Part shown: positions 7,387 through 15,240 of the stretch, one piece after another
Layout: the number at the start of each line of letters is the position of its first letter
Numbering within the stretch: the stretch's first letter is position 1
From: an uncultured Prevotella sp.
GTDB lineage: Bacteria > Bacteroidota > Bacteroidia > Bacteroidales > Bacteroidaceae
Direction: 5' to 3'
Assembly (NCBI GenBank): GCA_900770515.1
Contig: CAAHDP010000220.1
Location: 1-19,058 of the forward strand
Length of the DNA stretch: 19,058 nucleotides
Program-made: the position numbers and the translations under genes
The notes under the pieces: model-generated
What the model was told of the DNA's origin: nothing
The model's database searches: none
What the model saw: the letters and a program-made list of their open reading frames with translations, nothing else

Positions 7387-7403
7387 TTGGCACACTTTTA
7401 GCT
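7387..7403 (+). promoter_or_regulatory. Sigma-54-type promoter for htrA
   Basis: TTGGCACACTTTTAGCT compares with the sigma-54 consensus TTGGCACG-N4-TTGCT. The -24 GG (7389-7390) and -12 GC (7401-7402) are exactly 10 nt apart, and there are two mismatches in the conserved positions. The start would fall near 7413-7414, giving a 33-nt leader before the ATG at 7447. This is a sequence match only; no rpoN gene is in the window. Confidence 0.6.
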
Positions 7404-7446
7404 GCTAGCTTAGAATAAAAGAATAGAAAATTAAAAAATAAGAAAC

Positions 7447-8910
7447 ATGAAAAAAGTAACAAATTACGTAATCGCTGCATTGTGCGTAGGTTCACTCGCA
7501 TTCTCTGCAGGTTCATTCATGAAGGTTAACGCAGCAACATCAGCTACTGCAACAACTCCTGGTCAGCCAGTAGACTTAACATTCGCTGCAGAAAAGGCTC
7601 TGCCTGCCGTTGTACATATCAAATACGTACAGAACTCTAAGGTAAAGACTGTAGACGTACAAAGCGATCCGTTCGGAGGATTCTTCGACCCATTCGGATT
7701 CTTCGGTAATCCAGAACAGGGAGGCACTCGCAAGCAGCAGGTACAGACCCCTAAGCGTGAAGCTACAGGTTCGGGCGTCATCATCAGCTCTGACGGTTAT
7801 ATCGTAACCAACAACCACGTAGTAGAAGGTGCTGACGAATTGACAGTAACATTGAACGACAACCGTGAGTTCTCTGCCCGCATCATCGGAACCGACAAGA
7901 CTACCGACCTTGCCCTGATCAAGATTGAAGGCAAGAACCTCCCTACTCTTCCTATCGCCAACAGCGATAACGTAAAGGTTGGTGAGTGGGTTATTGCAGT
8001 GGGCAATCCATTCGGCCTCAACAATACTGTAACAGCAGGTATCATCTCTGCCAAGGCACGTACACTCGGTGCCAACGGCGTGGAGAGCTTCATCCAGACC
8101 GATGCTGCCATCAACGCAGGTAACTCAGGTGGTGCTTTGGTTAACACCCAGGGCGAACTGGTAGGTATCAATGCCATGCTCTATTCACAGACCGGTTCAT
8201 ATGCTGGTTACGGTTTTGCAATTCCAACCTCTATCATGAACAAGGTGGTAGATGATATCAAAAAGTATGGTAGTGTGCAGCGCGTCATGTTGAGCATCCA
8301 GGGCAGCGATGTCCTCAATTACATCAATGCACAGAAGGAGAATGGCAAGGAAGTGGATCTCGGAACCAACGAGGGTGTATATATTGCCAAGGTAGACGAG
8401 GACGGCAACGGTGCAGCTGCCGACTTGAAGGAAGGCGATGTCATCGCCAAGGTAGACGGCAAGAAGGTAACCAAGATGGCAGAGCTGCAGGAGACTCTCA
8501 ACGGCAAGCGTCCTGGCGACAAGATGAGCATCACCTACCTGCGCAACAAGAAGACCATCACCAAGACCATCACCTTGAAGAATGCCCAGGGCAATACTTC
8601 TGTCATCAAGAGCGCAGACCTCGATGTTCTCGGTGGAACCTTCCGTCCTGTCACACAGAGCATGAAGAATCAGCTCAACATCAAGTATGGCGTAGAAGTA
8701 ATGAAGGTGAGCAGCGGTGCCCTGAAGGATGCAGGTATCTCTCGCGGATTCATCATCCAGCGCATCAACGACAGCAATATCAGTTCACTCGATGACCTGC
8801 AGAAGGCAGTGAAGAGTGCTTCAACCAGCAAGGATCCTGTGCTCTATATCCAGGGCATCTGGCCAACAGGCAAGAAGGCATACTTTGCAGTTCCATTGCA
8901 GAAAGACTAA
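7447..8910 (+). CDS. htrA: HtrA/Deg-family periplasmic serine protease
   Basis: Degrades or refolds misfolded envelope proteins. The 487-residue precursor starts MKKVTNYVIAALCVGSLAFS, a Sec signal with likely cleavage after VNA (residue 29). The trypsin-like domain carries His124 (TNNHVV), Asp154 (TDLALIKI) and Ser227 (NAGNSGGA). A Phe/Gly-rich LA-type loop (DPFGGFFDPFGFFG) is at 74-87. Two PDZ domains follow at about 270-375 and 390-487, as in DegP/DegQ. All catalytic residues are present and length is normal. It is preceded by both a vegetative -7 box and a sigma-54-like promoter, and followed by its own terminator before rpoD. DegP, DegQ and DegS labels cannot be separated from sequence alone. 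Confidence 0.95.
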   Translation: MKKVTNYVIAALCVGSLAFSAGSFMKVNAATSATATTPGQPVDLTFAAEKALPAVVHIKYVQNSKVKTVDVQSDPFGGFFDPFGFFGNPEQGGTRKQQVQTPKREATGSGVIISSDGYIVTNNHVVEGADELTVTLNDNREFSARIIGTDKTTDLALIKIEGKNLPTLPIANSDNVKVGEWVIAVGNPFGLNNTVTAGIISAKARTLGANGVESFIQTDAAINAGNSGGALVNTQGELVGINAMLYSQTGSYAGYGFAIPTSIMNKVVDDIKKYGSVQRVMLSIQGSDVLNYINAQKENGKEVDLGTNEGVYIAKVDEDGNGAAADLKEGDVIAKVDGKKVTKMAELQETLNGKRPGDKMSITYLRNKKTITKTITLKNAQGNTSVIKSADLDVLGGTFRPVTQSMKNQLNIKYGVEVMKVSSGALKDAGISRGFIIQRINDSNISSLDDLQKAVKSASTSKDPVLYIQGIWPTGKKAYFAVPLQKD

Positions 8911-8975
8911 TCATTGCAAAGAGTTTTTAGAAGAAGAGATAAGTTTTTACCTCTTCTGAAATGATAAAAAATGAC

Positions 8976-9015
8976 AAAATAGCAGGTATTTTCAAAAATA
9001 TCTGCTATTTTTTTT
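8976..9015 (+). terminator. htrA terminator
   Basis: AAAATAGCAG (8976-8985) pairs perfectly with CTGCTATTTT (9002-9011), with partial A/T pairing inside, followed by a continuous T-run to 9015. A second hairpin, AGAAGAG/CTCTTCT at 8932-8957, lies just upstream. The T-run runs directly into the rpoD -33 element. Confidence 0.85.
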
Positions 9016-9043
9016 GTTATTTCAAACAAAAAGCGTACTTTTG
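9013..9043 (+). promoter_or_regulatory. rpoD promoter, full consensus
   Basis: TTTG at 9013-9016 and TACTTTTG at 9036-9043 are separated by 19 nt, matching both Bacteroidetes primary-sigma elements and their spacing. The predicted start is near 9048-9050, about 20 nt before the rpoD ATG. The -33 box is the end of the htrA terminator T-tract. Confidence 0.85.
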
Positions 9044-9068
9044 CAATAACATAAAATTAAACTCTACC

Positions 9069-9929
9069 ATGAGACAGCTTAAAATAACAAAATCTATAAC
9101 GAATCGTGAAAGCGCATCGTTAGAAAAGTATCTCCAAGAAATTGGTCATGAAGAGCTTCTTACTACGGATCAAGAAGTAGAATTGGCTCAAAAAATAAGG
9201 AAAGGCGATAAAAAGGCTTTGGAAAGACTATGCAAAGCTAATCTGCGTTTTGTAGTATCAGTAGCCAAGCAATATCAAAACCAAGGTTTGAGTTTGCCAG
9301 ACCTTATCAACGAAGGTAACCTTGGCCTCATTAAGGCCGCCGAAAAATTTGATGACACCCGCGGCTTCAAGTTTATATCTTATGCTGTATGGTGGATCAG
9401 ACAAAGTATTCTGCAGGCCATAGCCGAGCAGAGCAGATTGGTGCGCCTGCCCCTCAATCAGGTGGGAAGTGTATCTAAAATCATGAGAGAGGCATATAAA
9501 TTCGAGCAAGAGCACGAACGCAAACCTAGCATCAATGAGATGGCGGAACGTATTGACATGCCGGAAGACAAGATCGCGGATGCCATGAATGCCAACAACT
9601 ATGAAGTAAGCGTAGACGCTCCTTTTGCCAACGGCGAAGAAGGAAGCATGGTTGACTCCATGACAAGTCCTGACAGCCCTTCAACCGACAAAGAGTTGGT
9701 TATGGAATCACTCAGAACGGAAGTGACACGCATGATCAAGCTACTCGGCGAACGTGAACAAAAAGTAATAAAAGCCTTCTTCGGCATCGGTGAACCAGAA
9801 CTGACGCTGGATGAAATTGGTGAAAAGTATAATCTGACCCGAGAGCGAGTACGCCAGATCAAAGAGAAGGCCATTCGCCGAATACGTCATAATACAAAAA
9901 ATAAACTGCTGAAATCTTACTTGGGATAA
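9069..9929 (+). CDS. rpoD: Primary RNA polymerase sigma factor (sigma-70 family)
   Basis: The 286-residue housekeeping sigma factor directs RNA polymerase to the TTTG/TAnnTTTG promoters seen in this window. Region 1.2 begins near [10 protein letters not shown] (17-26), region 2 includes [19 protein letters not shown] and [13 protein letters not shown] (102-114), and region 4 holds the helix-turn-helix [18 protein letters not shown] near 247-264. Region 1.1 and the long non-conserved insert of E. coli RpoD are absent, as is normal for Bacteroidetes. I chose the ATG at 9069 because the promoter and predicted transcript start lie downstream of the earlier in-frame ATG at 8961, and [21 protein letters not shown] is the expected N-terminus. 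An exported-protein gene follows 48 nt later. Confidence 0.97.
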   Translation: MRQLKITKSITNRESASLEKYLQEIGHEELLTTDQEVELAQKIRKGDKKALERLCKANLRFVVSVAKQYQNQGLSLPDLINEGNLGLIKAAEKFDDTRGFKFISYAVWWIRQSILQAIAEQSRLVRLPLNQVGSVSKIMREAYKFEQEHERKPSINEMAERIDMPEDKIADAMNANNYEVSVDAPFANGEEGSMVDSMTSPDSPSTDKELVMESLRTEVTRMIKLLGEREQKVIKAFFGIGEPELTLDEIGEKYNLTRERVRQIKEKAIRRIRHNTKNKLLKSYLG

Positions 9930-9977
9930 GCATGAGAAAAGCTGAATCCTATAGAAGACAGCATCTGAAATAGGAAT

Positions 9978-10634
9978 ATGAAAATGAATATTAGAAAATT
10001 AGCTTTAGCAGCATTGATGATGGCTTTGGGATTCTCTTCTCTGGCTAACGCTGCAAAAAATGATCCGAAAACCGCATATATCTTCGGTTTTGCATCATCG
10101 TTCAACGATTCTACAGTATACATTACTGGAGTTCAGAAAGTAGACTCAGCCTACTTCGTGGGAAAAGCAAATTTCCTGGTTAGCAGAGACAACTATTCTT
10201 TCCAGCTGAGAGACTATCTGGAGCAGCAGGGAGCCGGATACAGAACCTGTGCTGTCTTCTATGACCTCAACCAGAAGAAGGTGGAAAAGAAATGGATGAA
10301 GCTTTACAGCAAATACACTCGCAAACCTAAGGCTCAGCGCCTGAAAAGCGGAGAGAAGCCAAAGGATCTCCCTACTCCATGGTTGGTCAAGACCATTGAC
10401 AATGCAGAGTTCCATTTCGTAGGGGTTGCCCCAACATCCTTTGAAGAGCCTAAGACCAAGGCTGAAATCAAAGCTGAAAAACAGCAAGCAAAGGCAGAAG
10501 CTAAAAAGCACAAGGCTGACTTGAAAAAGCAGAAGCAGAAAATCAAGCAGGCTAATGCAGAATTGAAGAAAGCCAAAGCTGAAGCAAAATGGGAAAAGAA
10601 AATGCAGGAGAAAATGCAGAAAGCAAAGAAATAA
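9978..10634 (+). CDS. Exported protein with Lys/Ala-rich coiled-coil tail
   Basis: I do not recognise this 218-residue protein. It has a Sec signal peptide (LALAALMMALGFSSLANA) with likely cleavage after ANA near residue 25. A compact domain of about 120 residues follows (TAYIFGFASSFNDSTVYITG and YRTCAVFYDLNQKKVEKKW). From about 152 to the end the sequence is almost only Lys, Ala, Glu and Gln, a predicted charged helix or coiled coil. A second ATG at 9984 is better spaced from the upstream AGGA, so the true start may be two codons later. It lies 48 nt after rpoD with no terminator between, so readthrough from the rpoD promoter is likely. Periplasmic or envelope role inferred; function unknown. 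Confidence 0.8.
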   Translation: MKMNIRKLALAALMMALGFSSLANAAKNDPKTAYIFGFASSFNDSTVYITGVQKVDSAYFVGKANFLVSRDNYSFQLRDYLEQQGAGYRTCAVFYDLNQKKVEKKWMKLYSKYTRKPKAQRLKSGEKPKDLPTPWLVKTIDNAEFHFVGVAPTSFEEPKTKAEIKAEKQQAKAEAKKHKADLKKQKQKIKQANAELKKAKAEAKWEKKMQEKMQKAKK

Positions 10635-10657
10635 CTGTATATTATAGAACAAATATA

Positions 10658-10722
10658 ATCGCCCTGAAAAGGTAAAAGCATCGATTTGGATGATGCTTTC
10701 CTTTTCAGGGCGATTTTCTTTT
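10658..10722. terminator. Long bidirectional terminator hairpin
   Basis: Arms AATCGCCCTGAAAAGG and CCTTTTCAGGGCGATT pair perfectly, with AAAGCATC..GATGCTTT continuing the stem after a one-base offset, around a small loop, then TTTTCTTTTT. It lies between the convergent 10634 gene end and dpp4. The left arm contains the CGCCC..AAAGGTAAAAGC motif also seen near 18617. Confidence 0.9.
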
Positions 10723-10728
10723 TAGAAG

Positions 10729-10762
10729 TAAAAGCCCTGGGCAAATTTCCCAAGGCTTTTAC
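10729..10762 (-). terminator. Second hairpin at the dpp4 3' end
   Basis: GTAAAAGCC pairs with GGCTTTTAC, with an inner TGGG/CCCA stem. It is the first hairpin met by transcripts leaving dpp4, 19 nt beyond the stop. The following minus-strand bases are only moderately T-rich (TTCTAAAAAG), so termination may need the longer hairpin at 10658-10722 as well. Confidence 0.65.
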
Positions 10763-10765
10763 TGA

Positions 10766-10779
10766 CACCCTTACGGGCG
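10766..10779 (-). repeat. CGCCC..AAGGGTG mini-hairpin, member of a recurring motif
   Basis: The minus strand reads CGCCC-GTAA-GGGTG right after the dpp4 stop: a 5-bp stem with a GNRA loop, then GTCAGTAAAAGCC. It resembles CGCCCYGAAARGGTAAAAGC, found at 10661-10680 (plus) and 18617-18636 (minus), with a 4-nt insertion. Confidence 0.4.
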
Positions 10780-10780
10780 A

Positions 10781-12973
10781 TTACTTCTGCATATTCTGCT
10801 TGAACCAATTGCAAATCTGACGCAACAGATGATTGCGGGTATTACCACCAAAAATACCGTGGTTGCGGTTGGTATACCAGATTTCCTTGAAGTCCTTGTC
10901 TGCCTGAACCAATGACTCGGCATACTCAAAAGTATTCTGTGGATGAACATTATCATCTGCCAGACCATGACAAATCAACAAGGCTCCATGCTGCTGGGCA
11001 GCACGCTCCATCGGATTCACCTTATAGCCATCCTCATTCTCCTGAGGAGTGCGCATATAACGCTCGGTATAAACACTGTCATAGTAACGGTAACAGGTAG
11101 GAGGCGCTACAGCCACACCTGCCTTGAATACAGGACGACCTTCGCTCATACTCATCAAGGTATTGAAACCACCATAACTCCAACCCCATATACCGATATT
11201 ATCCTTGTCTACGTATGGCAGACTGCCCATATAAAGAGCGGCCTCAACCTGATCCTTTGACTCCAGATCACCCAAACGGAGATAAGTACACTTCTCGAAT
11301 TCTGCGCCACGTCCACCGGTACCACGACCGTCAACACATGCTACGATAAAACCCTCCTGAGCCAGGTAATAATCAAAGGCGCCACCGCCACCCATACTAC
11401 CGGTGCTCCAAGCATCAAGAACCTGCTGACTGCCTGGACCCGAATATTGGAAGAGGATTACAGGATACTTTTTGCTGGCATCAAAATCCACTGGCTTTAC
11501 CATCCAACCATCAAGCTTCACACCCTCAGAAGTAGTGAATGAGAAAGTCTCACGCTTACCCCAGTTATATTGCTTGGTCTTCTCCAAAAGCTTCTTATTA
11601 TCTTCCAGCATCTTGATTACCTTACCCTTATTGCTGCGAACAGTAAAGACATAAGGATGAGCATAAGAGCTCCAGGTATTCACGAAGTAACGGTAATCAC
11701 CCGAGAAGATAGCAGCATTAGACCCCTCGGCATCAGTAAGACGCTCAACCTTGCCATTCTTATGCGCCACGTAAACCTGACGGTCGTGAGCATTCAACTT
11801 AGCAGCCTGGAAATAAATATCACCTGTCTTCTCATCCATACCATAGATACCGGTTACATCATAGTTACCCTTCTCTACCTGACGGATCAGCTTGCCGCTC
11901 ATATCATAGAGATAGAGATGCATATAGCCATCGCGGTCGCTAGGAAGCAGAATATTCTTCTTGCCCACGATACTGTTCTCTACCACTTCTTCCTTGACAA
12001 ACTTAGGCACGCTTTCCTTAATCAGCTGCTTACTCTTGCCTGTGAAAGGATTCACGGAATAGAGACGCATATCATCCTGATGACGGTTCATGGTGTAAAC
12101 AATCAGACTGTTGGCATCAGGAGATGTCTTGATACGTGGATAATAGCCATCTGCATCAACAGGAACATCGAGCGAAATCACCTTACCAGTCTTCAGGTCA
12201 TAGCTCCAGAGACTCACCTTGGAATTGTCCTGACCTGCCTTAGGATACTTGTATGAATACTCACCAGGATAGTCATGATACTGGCTGTTGGTAGGATGAC
12301 TGCCCTCGAAGAGCTGCAGGGAATAAGTCTTCACATGACTCTCATCAAAGCGAATCCATCCGATAGAAGTACCGTCAGCATTCCATGCGAAAGCACGGTT
12401 GAAAGCAAACTCCTCTTCGTAAACCCAATCAGGAATACCATTGATAACCTCGTTAAACTTACCGTCCTTAGTAACCTGCACTTCCTTCTCTCCATCCGAG
12501 ATAAAGATGTTGTTATCCTTGACGAAAGCGATATGACGTGAATCAGGCGACCAGGTAGCCACCTGCTGCTCTGCACCCTCAGAGAGTTTCGTAAAGCTTT
12601 TTGCAACCACATCATAGATAAAATATTCAGCCTTGAAAGAGCGGCGATATACCGCCTTTCGGTTTGTCATCACAAGGATTTTCTTGCTATCAGGACTAAT
12701 TACGTAGCCATCGATAGACTTGAAAGGAGCATTGGAAGCATCCAGGTCGAGCAATACAGCCACCTGCTTACCAGTCTTGAATGAATAACTTACCACCTGC
12801 TTGCCATTGCTGCTGATATTTGCATACAAGTCGGTGCCCTCAATAGGGTTGATACCTGATACATAAGCAGGAGTAAATGCGCCGGAAGTAATTGACTTCA
12901 AATCTAATTTATCAGCTGCTTGTATGGAAGATACCATCATGATTGTTGCGATAAAAGTTGTTATTTTCTTCAT
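10781..12973 (-). CDS. dpp4: Dipeptidyl peptidase IV (S9B)
   Basis: Exported serine peptidase that removes X-Pro or X-Ala dipeptides from peptide N-termini, feeding peptide and amino-acid use in this proteolytic group. The 730-residue precursor starts MKKITTFIATIMMVSSIQAA, a Sec signal cleaved near residue 19-20. An eight-bladed propeller region follows, with DWVYEEEF at 182-189, whose Glu187/Glu188 would hold the substrate amino terminus. The alpha/beta-hydrolase domain has Ser599 (GWSYGG), Asp673 (HGLADDNVH) and His705 (NRNHGIFG). Length and motifs match Porphyromonas and mammalian DPP IV. It is the second gene of a pair: the GldB-like stop lies one base before the dpp4 ATG, suggesting translational coupling. 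Confidence 0.96.
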   Translation of the reverse strand: MKKITTFIATIMMVSSIQAADKLDLKSITSGAFTPAYVSGINPIEGTDLYANISSNGKQVVSYSFKTGKQVAVLLDLDASNAPFKSIDGYVISPDSKKILVMTNRKAVYRRSFKAEYFIYDVVAKSFTKLSEGAEQQVATWSPDSRHIAFVKDNNIFISDGEKEVQVTKDGKFNEVINGIPDWVYEEEFAFNRAFAWNADGTSIGWIRFDESHVKTYSLQLFEGSHPTNSQYHDYPGEYSYKYPKAGQDNSKVSLWSYDLKTGKVISLDVPVDADGYYPRIKTSPDANSLIVYTMNRHQDDMRLYSVNPFTGKSKQLIKESVPKFVKEEVVENSIVGKKNILLPSDRDGYMHLYLYDMSGKLIRQVEKGNYDVTGIYGMDEKTGDIYFQAAKLNAHDRQVYVAHKNGKVERLTDAEGSNAAIFSGDYRYFVNTWSSYAHPYVFTVRSNKGKVIKMLEDNKKLLEKTKQYNWGKRETFSFTTSEGVKLDGWMVKPVDFDASKKYPVILFQYSGPGSQQVLDAWSTGSMGGGGAFDYYLAQEGFIVACVDGRGTGGRGAEFEKCTYLRLGDLESKDQVEAALYMGSLPYVDKDNIGIWGWSYGGFNTLMSMSEGRPVFKAGVAVAPPTCYRYYDSVYTERYMRTPQENEDGYKVNPMERAAQQHGALLICHGLADDNVHPQNTFEYAESLVQADKDFKEIWYTNRNHGIFGGNTRNHLLRQICNWFKQNMQK

Positions 12974-12974
12974 T

Positions 12975-13793
12975 TTAATCTTTATGTAAAGCCTCGATAG
13001 GCGAGTAATCCTCGTCTTCGAGCAACTGTTTTACAGTTACCTTTGGATAACGTTTAGTATATGAATTGATTGTTCTTACGTATTTTGACTTAAATACCTT
13101 CTTACCCATAGCCTTATTCACTACCCACATAATCTTGCCCATGTGCAAGTCACGGTCTAGCTGCGGACGGTTATCAAAGTTTGCCATCGGATACAGACTG
13201 AGCAGATAGAACGTCAGACAGTCGGGCACGATATATTCTCTTGTCATCGTACTGCGCTGCTGCACAGTATAGTATTTCTTATAAAGCGGATAGTCACTTC
13301 CCATATACTTATCGAGCGAGATTCCAACCGAATGCTCACCCACGATGATGCTCTGGTCCAACGCACCTATCTGTGAATAGAAGATAGGCGGATGAATTTC
13401 CGGAATCCAATGTCGCAGACGTTCGAAAGAGGAAACCAGCTGCTTGTTGATATCATCCATATTGGCATAGGCAGCCTCGGCATCAGCTATCAGCGACTGA
13501 AGAGTGGAATCCTGATAGAACATCAGAAAACGGTTACTGATGTTGGCATCGGTAATGGTACCAAGCTGCAACATCTTCTCTATCAGGGTACGGGTCTCTA
13601 TAGGATAGTCGGTATTCATCTGCTGGAGTGCAGAGAAATCACCGGTAGTCAGATAACGGCTTTGCAAACGGTCATAGCGTTGCACCGTCAATGGTGCACC
13701 GTCAACCTCATCATTCGACTTAAACTTATATTCACAAGCCGAATGAAGAAGCACAATTGCTAATATGACTATATAATTAAATATTCTTTTCAC
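12975..13793 (-). CDS. GldB-related lipoprotein
   Basis: A 272-residue exported protein resembling the gliding-motility lipoprotein GldB. The signal MKRIFNYIVILAIVLLHSAC has the probable acylated Cys at residue 20, although His at -3 makes the lipobox atypical. The core QIGALDQSIIVGEHSVGISL (141-160), then DKYMGSDYPLYKKYY, is the most family-like part. In flavobacteria GldB supports gliding and the type IX secretion apparatus, but Prevotella relatives do not glide and no other gld or por gene is here, so the role is open. It heads a two-gene unit with dpp4, one base apart, with a good promoter just upstream. Family call fairly confident; function inferred only as envelope-associated. Confidence 0.75.
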   Translation of the reverse strand: MKRIFNYIVILAIVLLHSACEYKFKSNDEVDGAPLTVQRYDRLQSRYLTTGDFSALQQMNTDYPIETRTLIEKMLQLGTITDANISNRFLMFYQDSTLQSLIADAEAAYANMDDINKQLVSSFERLRHWIPEIHPPIFYSQIGALDQSIIVGEHSVGISLDKYMGSDYPLYKKYYTVQQRSTMTREYIVPDCLTFYLLSLYPMANFDNRPQLDRDLHMGKIMWVVNKAMGKKVFKSKYVRTINSYTKRYPKVTVKQLLEDEDYSPIEALHKD

Positions 13794-13822
13794 TTAAATT
13801 CACAGTTTTCTGGTTACGACTG

Positions 13823-13854
13823 CAAAAATACTAAAAAAAATGATAAAAACCAAG
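13823..13854 (-). promoter_or_regulatory. Promoter of the GldB-like/dpp4 operon
   Basis: On the minus strand the -7 box TATTTTTG (13823-13830) is an exact consensus match followed by CA. CTTG at 13851-13854 lies 20 nt upstream as a near-consensus -33. The predicted start falls about 25 nt before the ATG at 13793. Confidence 0.75.
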
Positions 13855-13881
13855 CGTTTTAGCTAAAAAAATAAAACGAAA

Positions 13882-13927
13882 AGCCAATAATAGGCAAAAG
13901 CACTTACATTTTTACCCATTATTGGCT
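13882..13927 (-). terminator. Terminator after the DUF4861 gene
   Basis: AGCCAATAAT and ATTATTGGCT pair perfectly over 10 bp, plus GG/CC inside, around a loop of about 20 nt. On the minus strand it is followed by TTTTCGTTTTATTTTTTT. It lies 19 nt beyond the stop of the DUF4861 gene and separates the two minus-strand operons. Confidence 0.75.
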
Positions 13928-13945
13928 ATTTGTGCAACATTCTGG

Positions 13946-15208
13946 CTATCGGATGATACAAGATACAGAAACCTTGACAGGTTCTTCTATCTGCTTCTTC
14001 CAGTCTTTCAGCCACTGATACCATTCCTTTTCACCCTTGAAACCATAGGTTTCGTTGGCACAGGTATAGGCGAGTTTATAACTCAAACGGTTGCCGGTAG
14101 GCTTTACCACCTGGGTATAAACATCTTTGTTAGCTGGCTCCTGACTTACCAAAGCTGACTGAGGAACATAGATGCCCAAGCCTACAGTTTCCAACTTGTG
14201 CTTGCCATCGTCCTTGCCTGTTGGCCAGTCGCTTCCATAGCATCCACGCAAGCCCTTGTTATCAGAAAATTCACTGGACCCCTTCACATTGATTAATCCA
14301 GTAGCAAACTGATAGTCAGAAACATCCTTATTGAAGAATACATCTACATCGAAATCGCGATGACCTGCATAAATAGTATATCGGATAGTTGCATTCACCG
14401 GCTTCAGACCTGGAGCTGGAACCCAACCATTATCAACTACCTCTACGATGGCACGAAGCGGTCCCTCGGAGATGACACGCTGTTCCTGATACTTCACATC
14501 GTTCAACAATACCTGATTGGTTCCATCCCAACCACGCAAGGCACCAAGTCCATAGGTATTACCTACCCAGAGACAGTCGTCACCCGAACCGGCAGCCAAC
14601 TGTTCATCAGTTGGATAGAACTGGGTATCATATACAACCAAGCCCTTATTGATCTTACCATAGAGGTCGATAGTCTGGCGGTTGTCGAAATAAACGCGCA
14701 TAGCCACCAGATCGCTCTCAAAGCAGACACCATGAGAATGAACATAGTGATAGCAATCCTTGGTTTTCTTGTCAAAGGAGATGCTTCGCAGATAGATGTC
14801 CTGCTTGTTCTTAGCCAGCTTTTTGTTCTTGCTAGGCAGGCAGAGTTCTGCAAAGGTACGGGCTGGATACTGTGCCTGCTCACCCTCCTGAAAGAGCTGC
14901 ACCTGATAAGTCTTGGTCTCTTTCTTGCCGAGATCAACCAGGAAACAGAGTTCATCGTTGGTACAATCACGGTTGGTGTCGTCGAGCTGAGAAGGAATCT
15001 CCTTGCCGTCAACGGTTACCACGGCACGCTGAATGTTGCCAATCGATTCCAACTTACTGAGGCCGATAACCACCGGAGCATCGGTTTTAGCCGACTTGGA
15101 AGGATTGGATACCGACACATTGAAGTTTGCCTGCGCCTGGACAGATAAGGCAAAGAGCGATACCAGCGCCAGCATCATTTGTTTCTTCATTGTTTGTTTC
15201 TTCATCAT
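13946..15208 (-). CDS. DUF4861 family exported protein
   Basis: A 420-residue secreted protein assigned to DUF4861 by overall pattern (VVIGLSKLESIGNIQRAVV, GDDCLWVGNTYGLGALRGWDG, SEGPLRAIVEVVDNGW, the Cys/Trp-containing GCYGSDWPTG). Such proteins are common in Bacteroidetes glycan-use loci, notably those for pectin, but I know of no settled activity. The signal peptide follows a doubled start: ATGAAGAAACAAA occurs twice, 15 nt apart, so initiation may be at 15208 (MMKKQT) or at Met7 (15190), which gives the cleaner signal MKKQMMLALVSLFALSVQAQA. It lies 32 nt after the GT2 gene, apparently last in the mtaB operon; no SusC/SusD pair or glycosidase adjoins it. Confidence 0.75.
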   Translation of the reverse strand: MMKKQTMKKQMMLALVSLFALSVQAQANFNVSVSNPSKSAKTDAPVVIGLSKLESIGNIQRAVVTVDGKEIPSQLDDTNRDCTNDELCFLVDLGKKETKTYQVQLFQEGEQAQYPARTFAELCLPSKNKKLAKNKQDIYLRSISFDKKTKDCYHYVHSHGVCFESDLVAMRVYFDNRQTIDLYGKINKGLVVYDTQFYPTDEQLAAGSGDDCLWVGNTYGLGALRGWDGTNQVLLNDVKYQEQRVISEGPLRAIVEVVDNGWVPAPGLKPVNATIRYTIYAGHRDFDVDVFFNKDVSDYQFATGLINVKGSSEFSDNKGLRGCYGSDWPTGKDDGKHKLETVGLGIYVPQSALVSQEPANKDVYTQVVKPTGNRLSYKLAYTCANETYGFKGEKEWYQWLKDWKKQIEEPVKVSVSCIIR

Positions 15209-15240
15209 AGATTCTTATTTTAAGTTTGTTTATAATTCGT

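Noticed and set aside
8961..9068. Earlier in-frame start for rpoD
   Set aside because: It lies upstream of the full-consensus rpoD promoter and runs through the htrA terminator hairpin; the family N-terminus begins at 9069.
11570..12256. 228-codon open frame on the plus strand, opposite dpp4
   Set aside because: It is antisense to clearly coding propeller-domain sequence, has no recognisable motif, and similar antisense frames occur opposite panC, the DUF4861 gene and the radical SAM gene.
14360..15148. 262-codon open frame opposite the DUF4861 gene
   Set aside because: Shadow of a well-supported exported protein; no family resemblance, promoter or terminator of its own.
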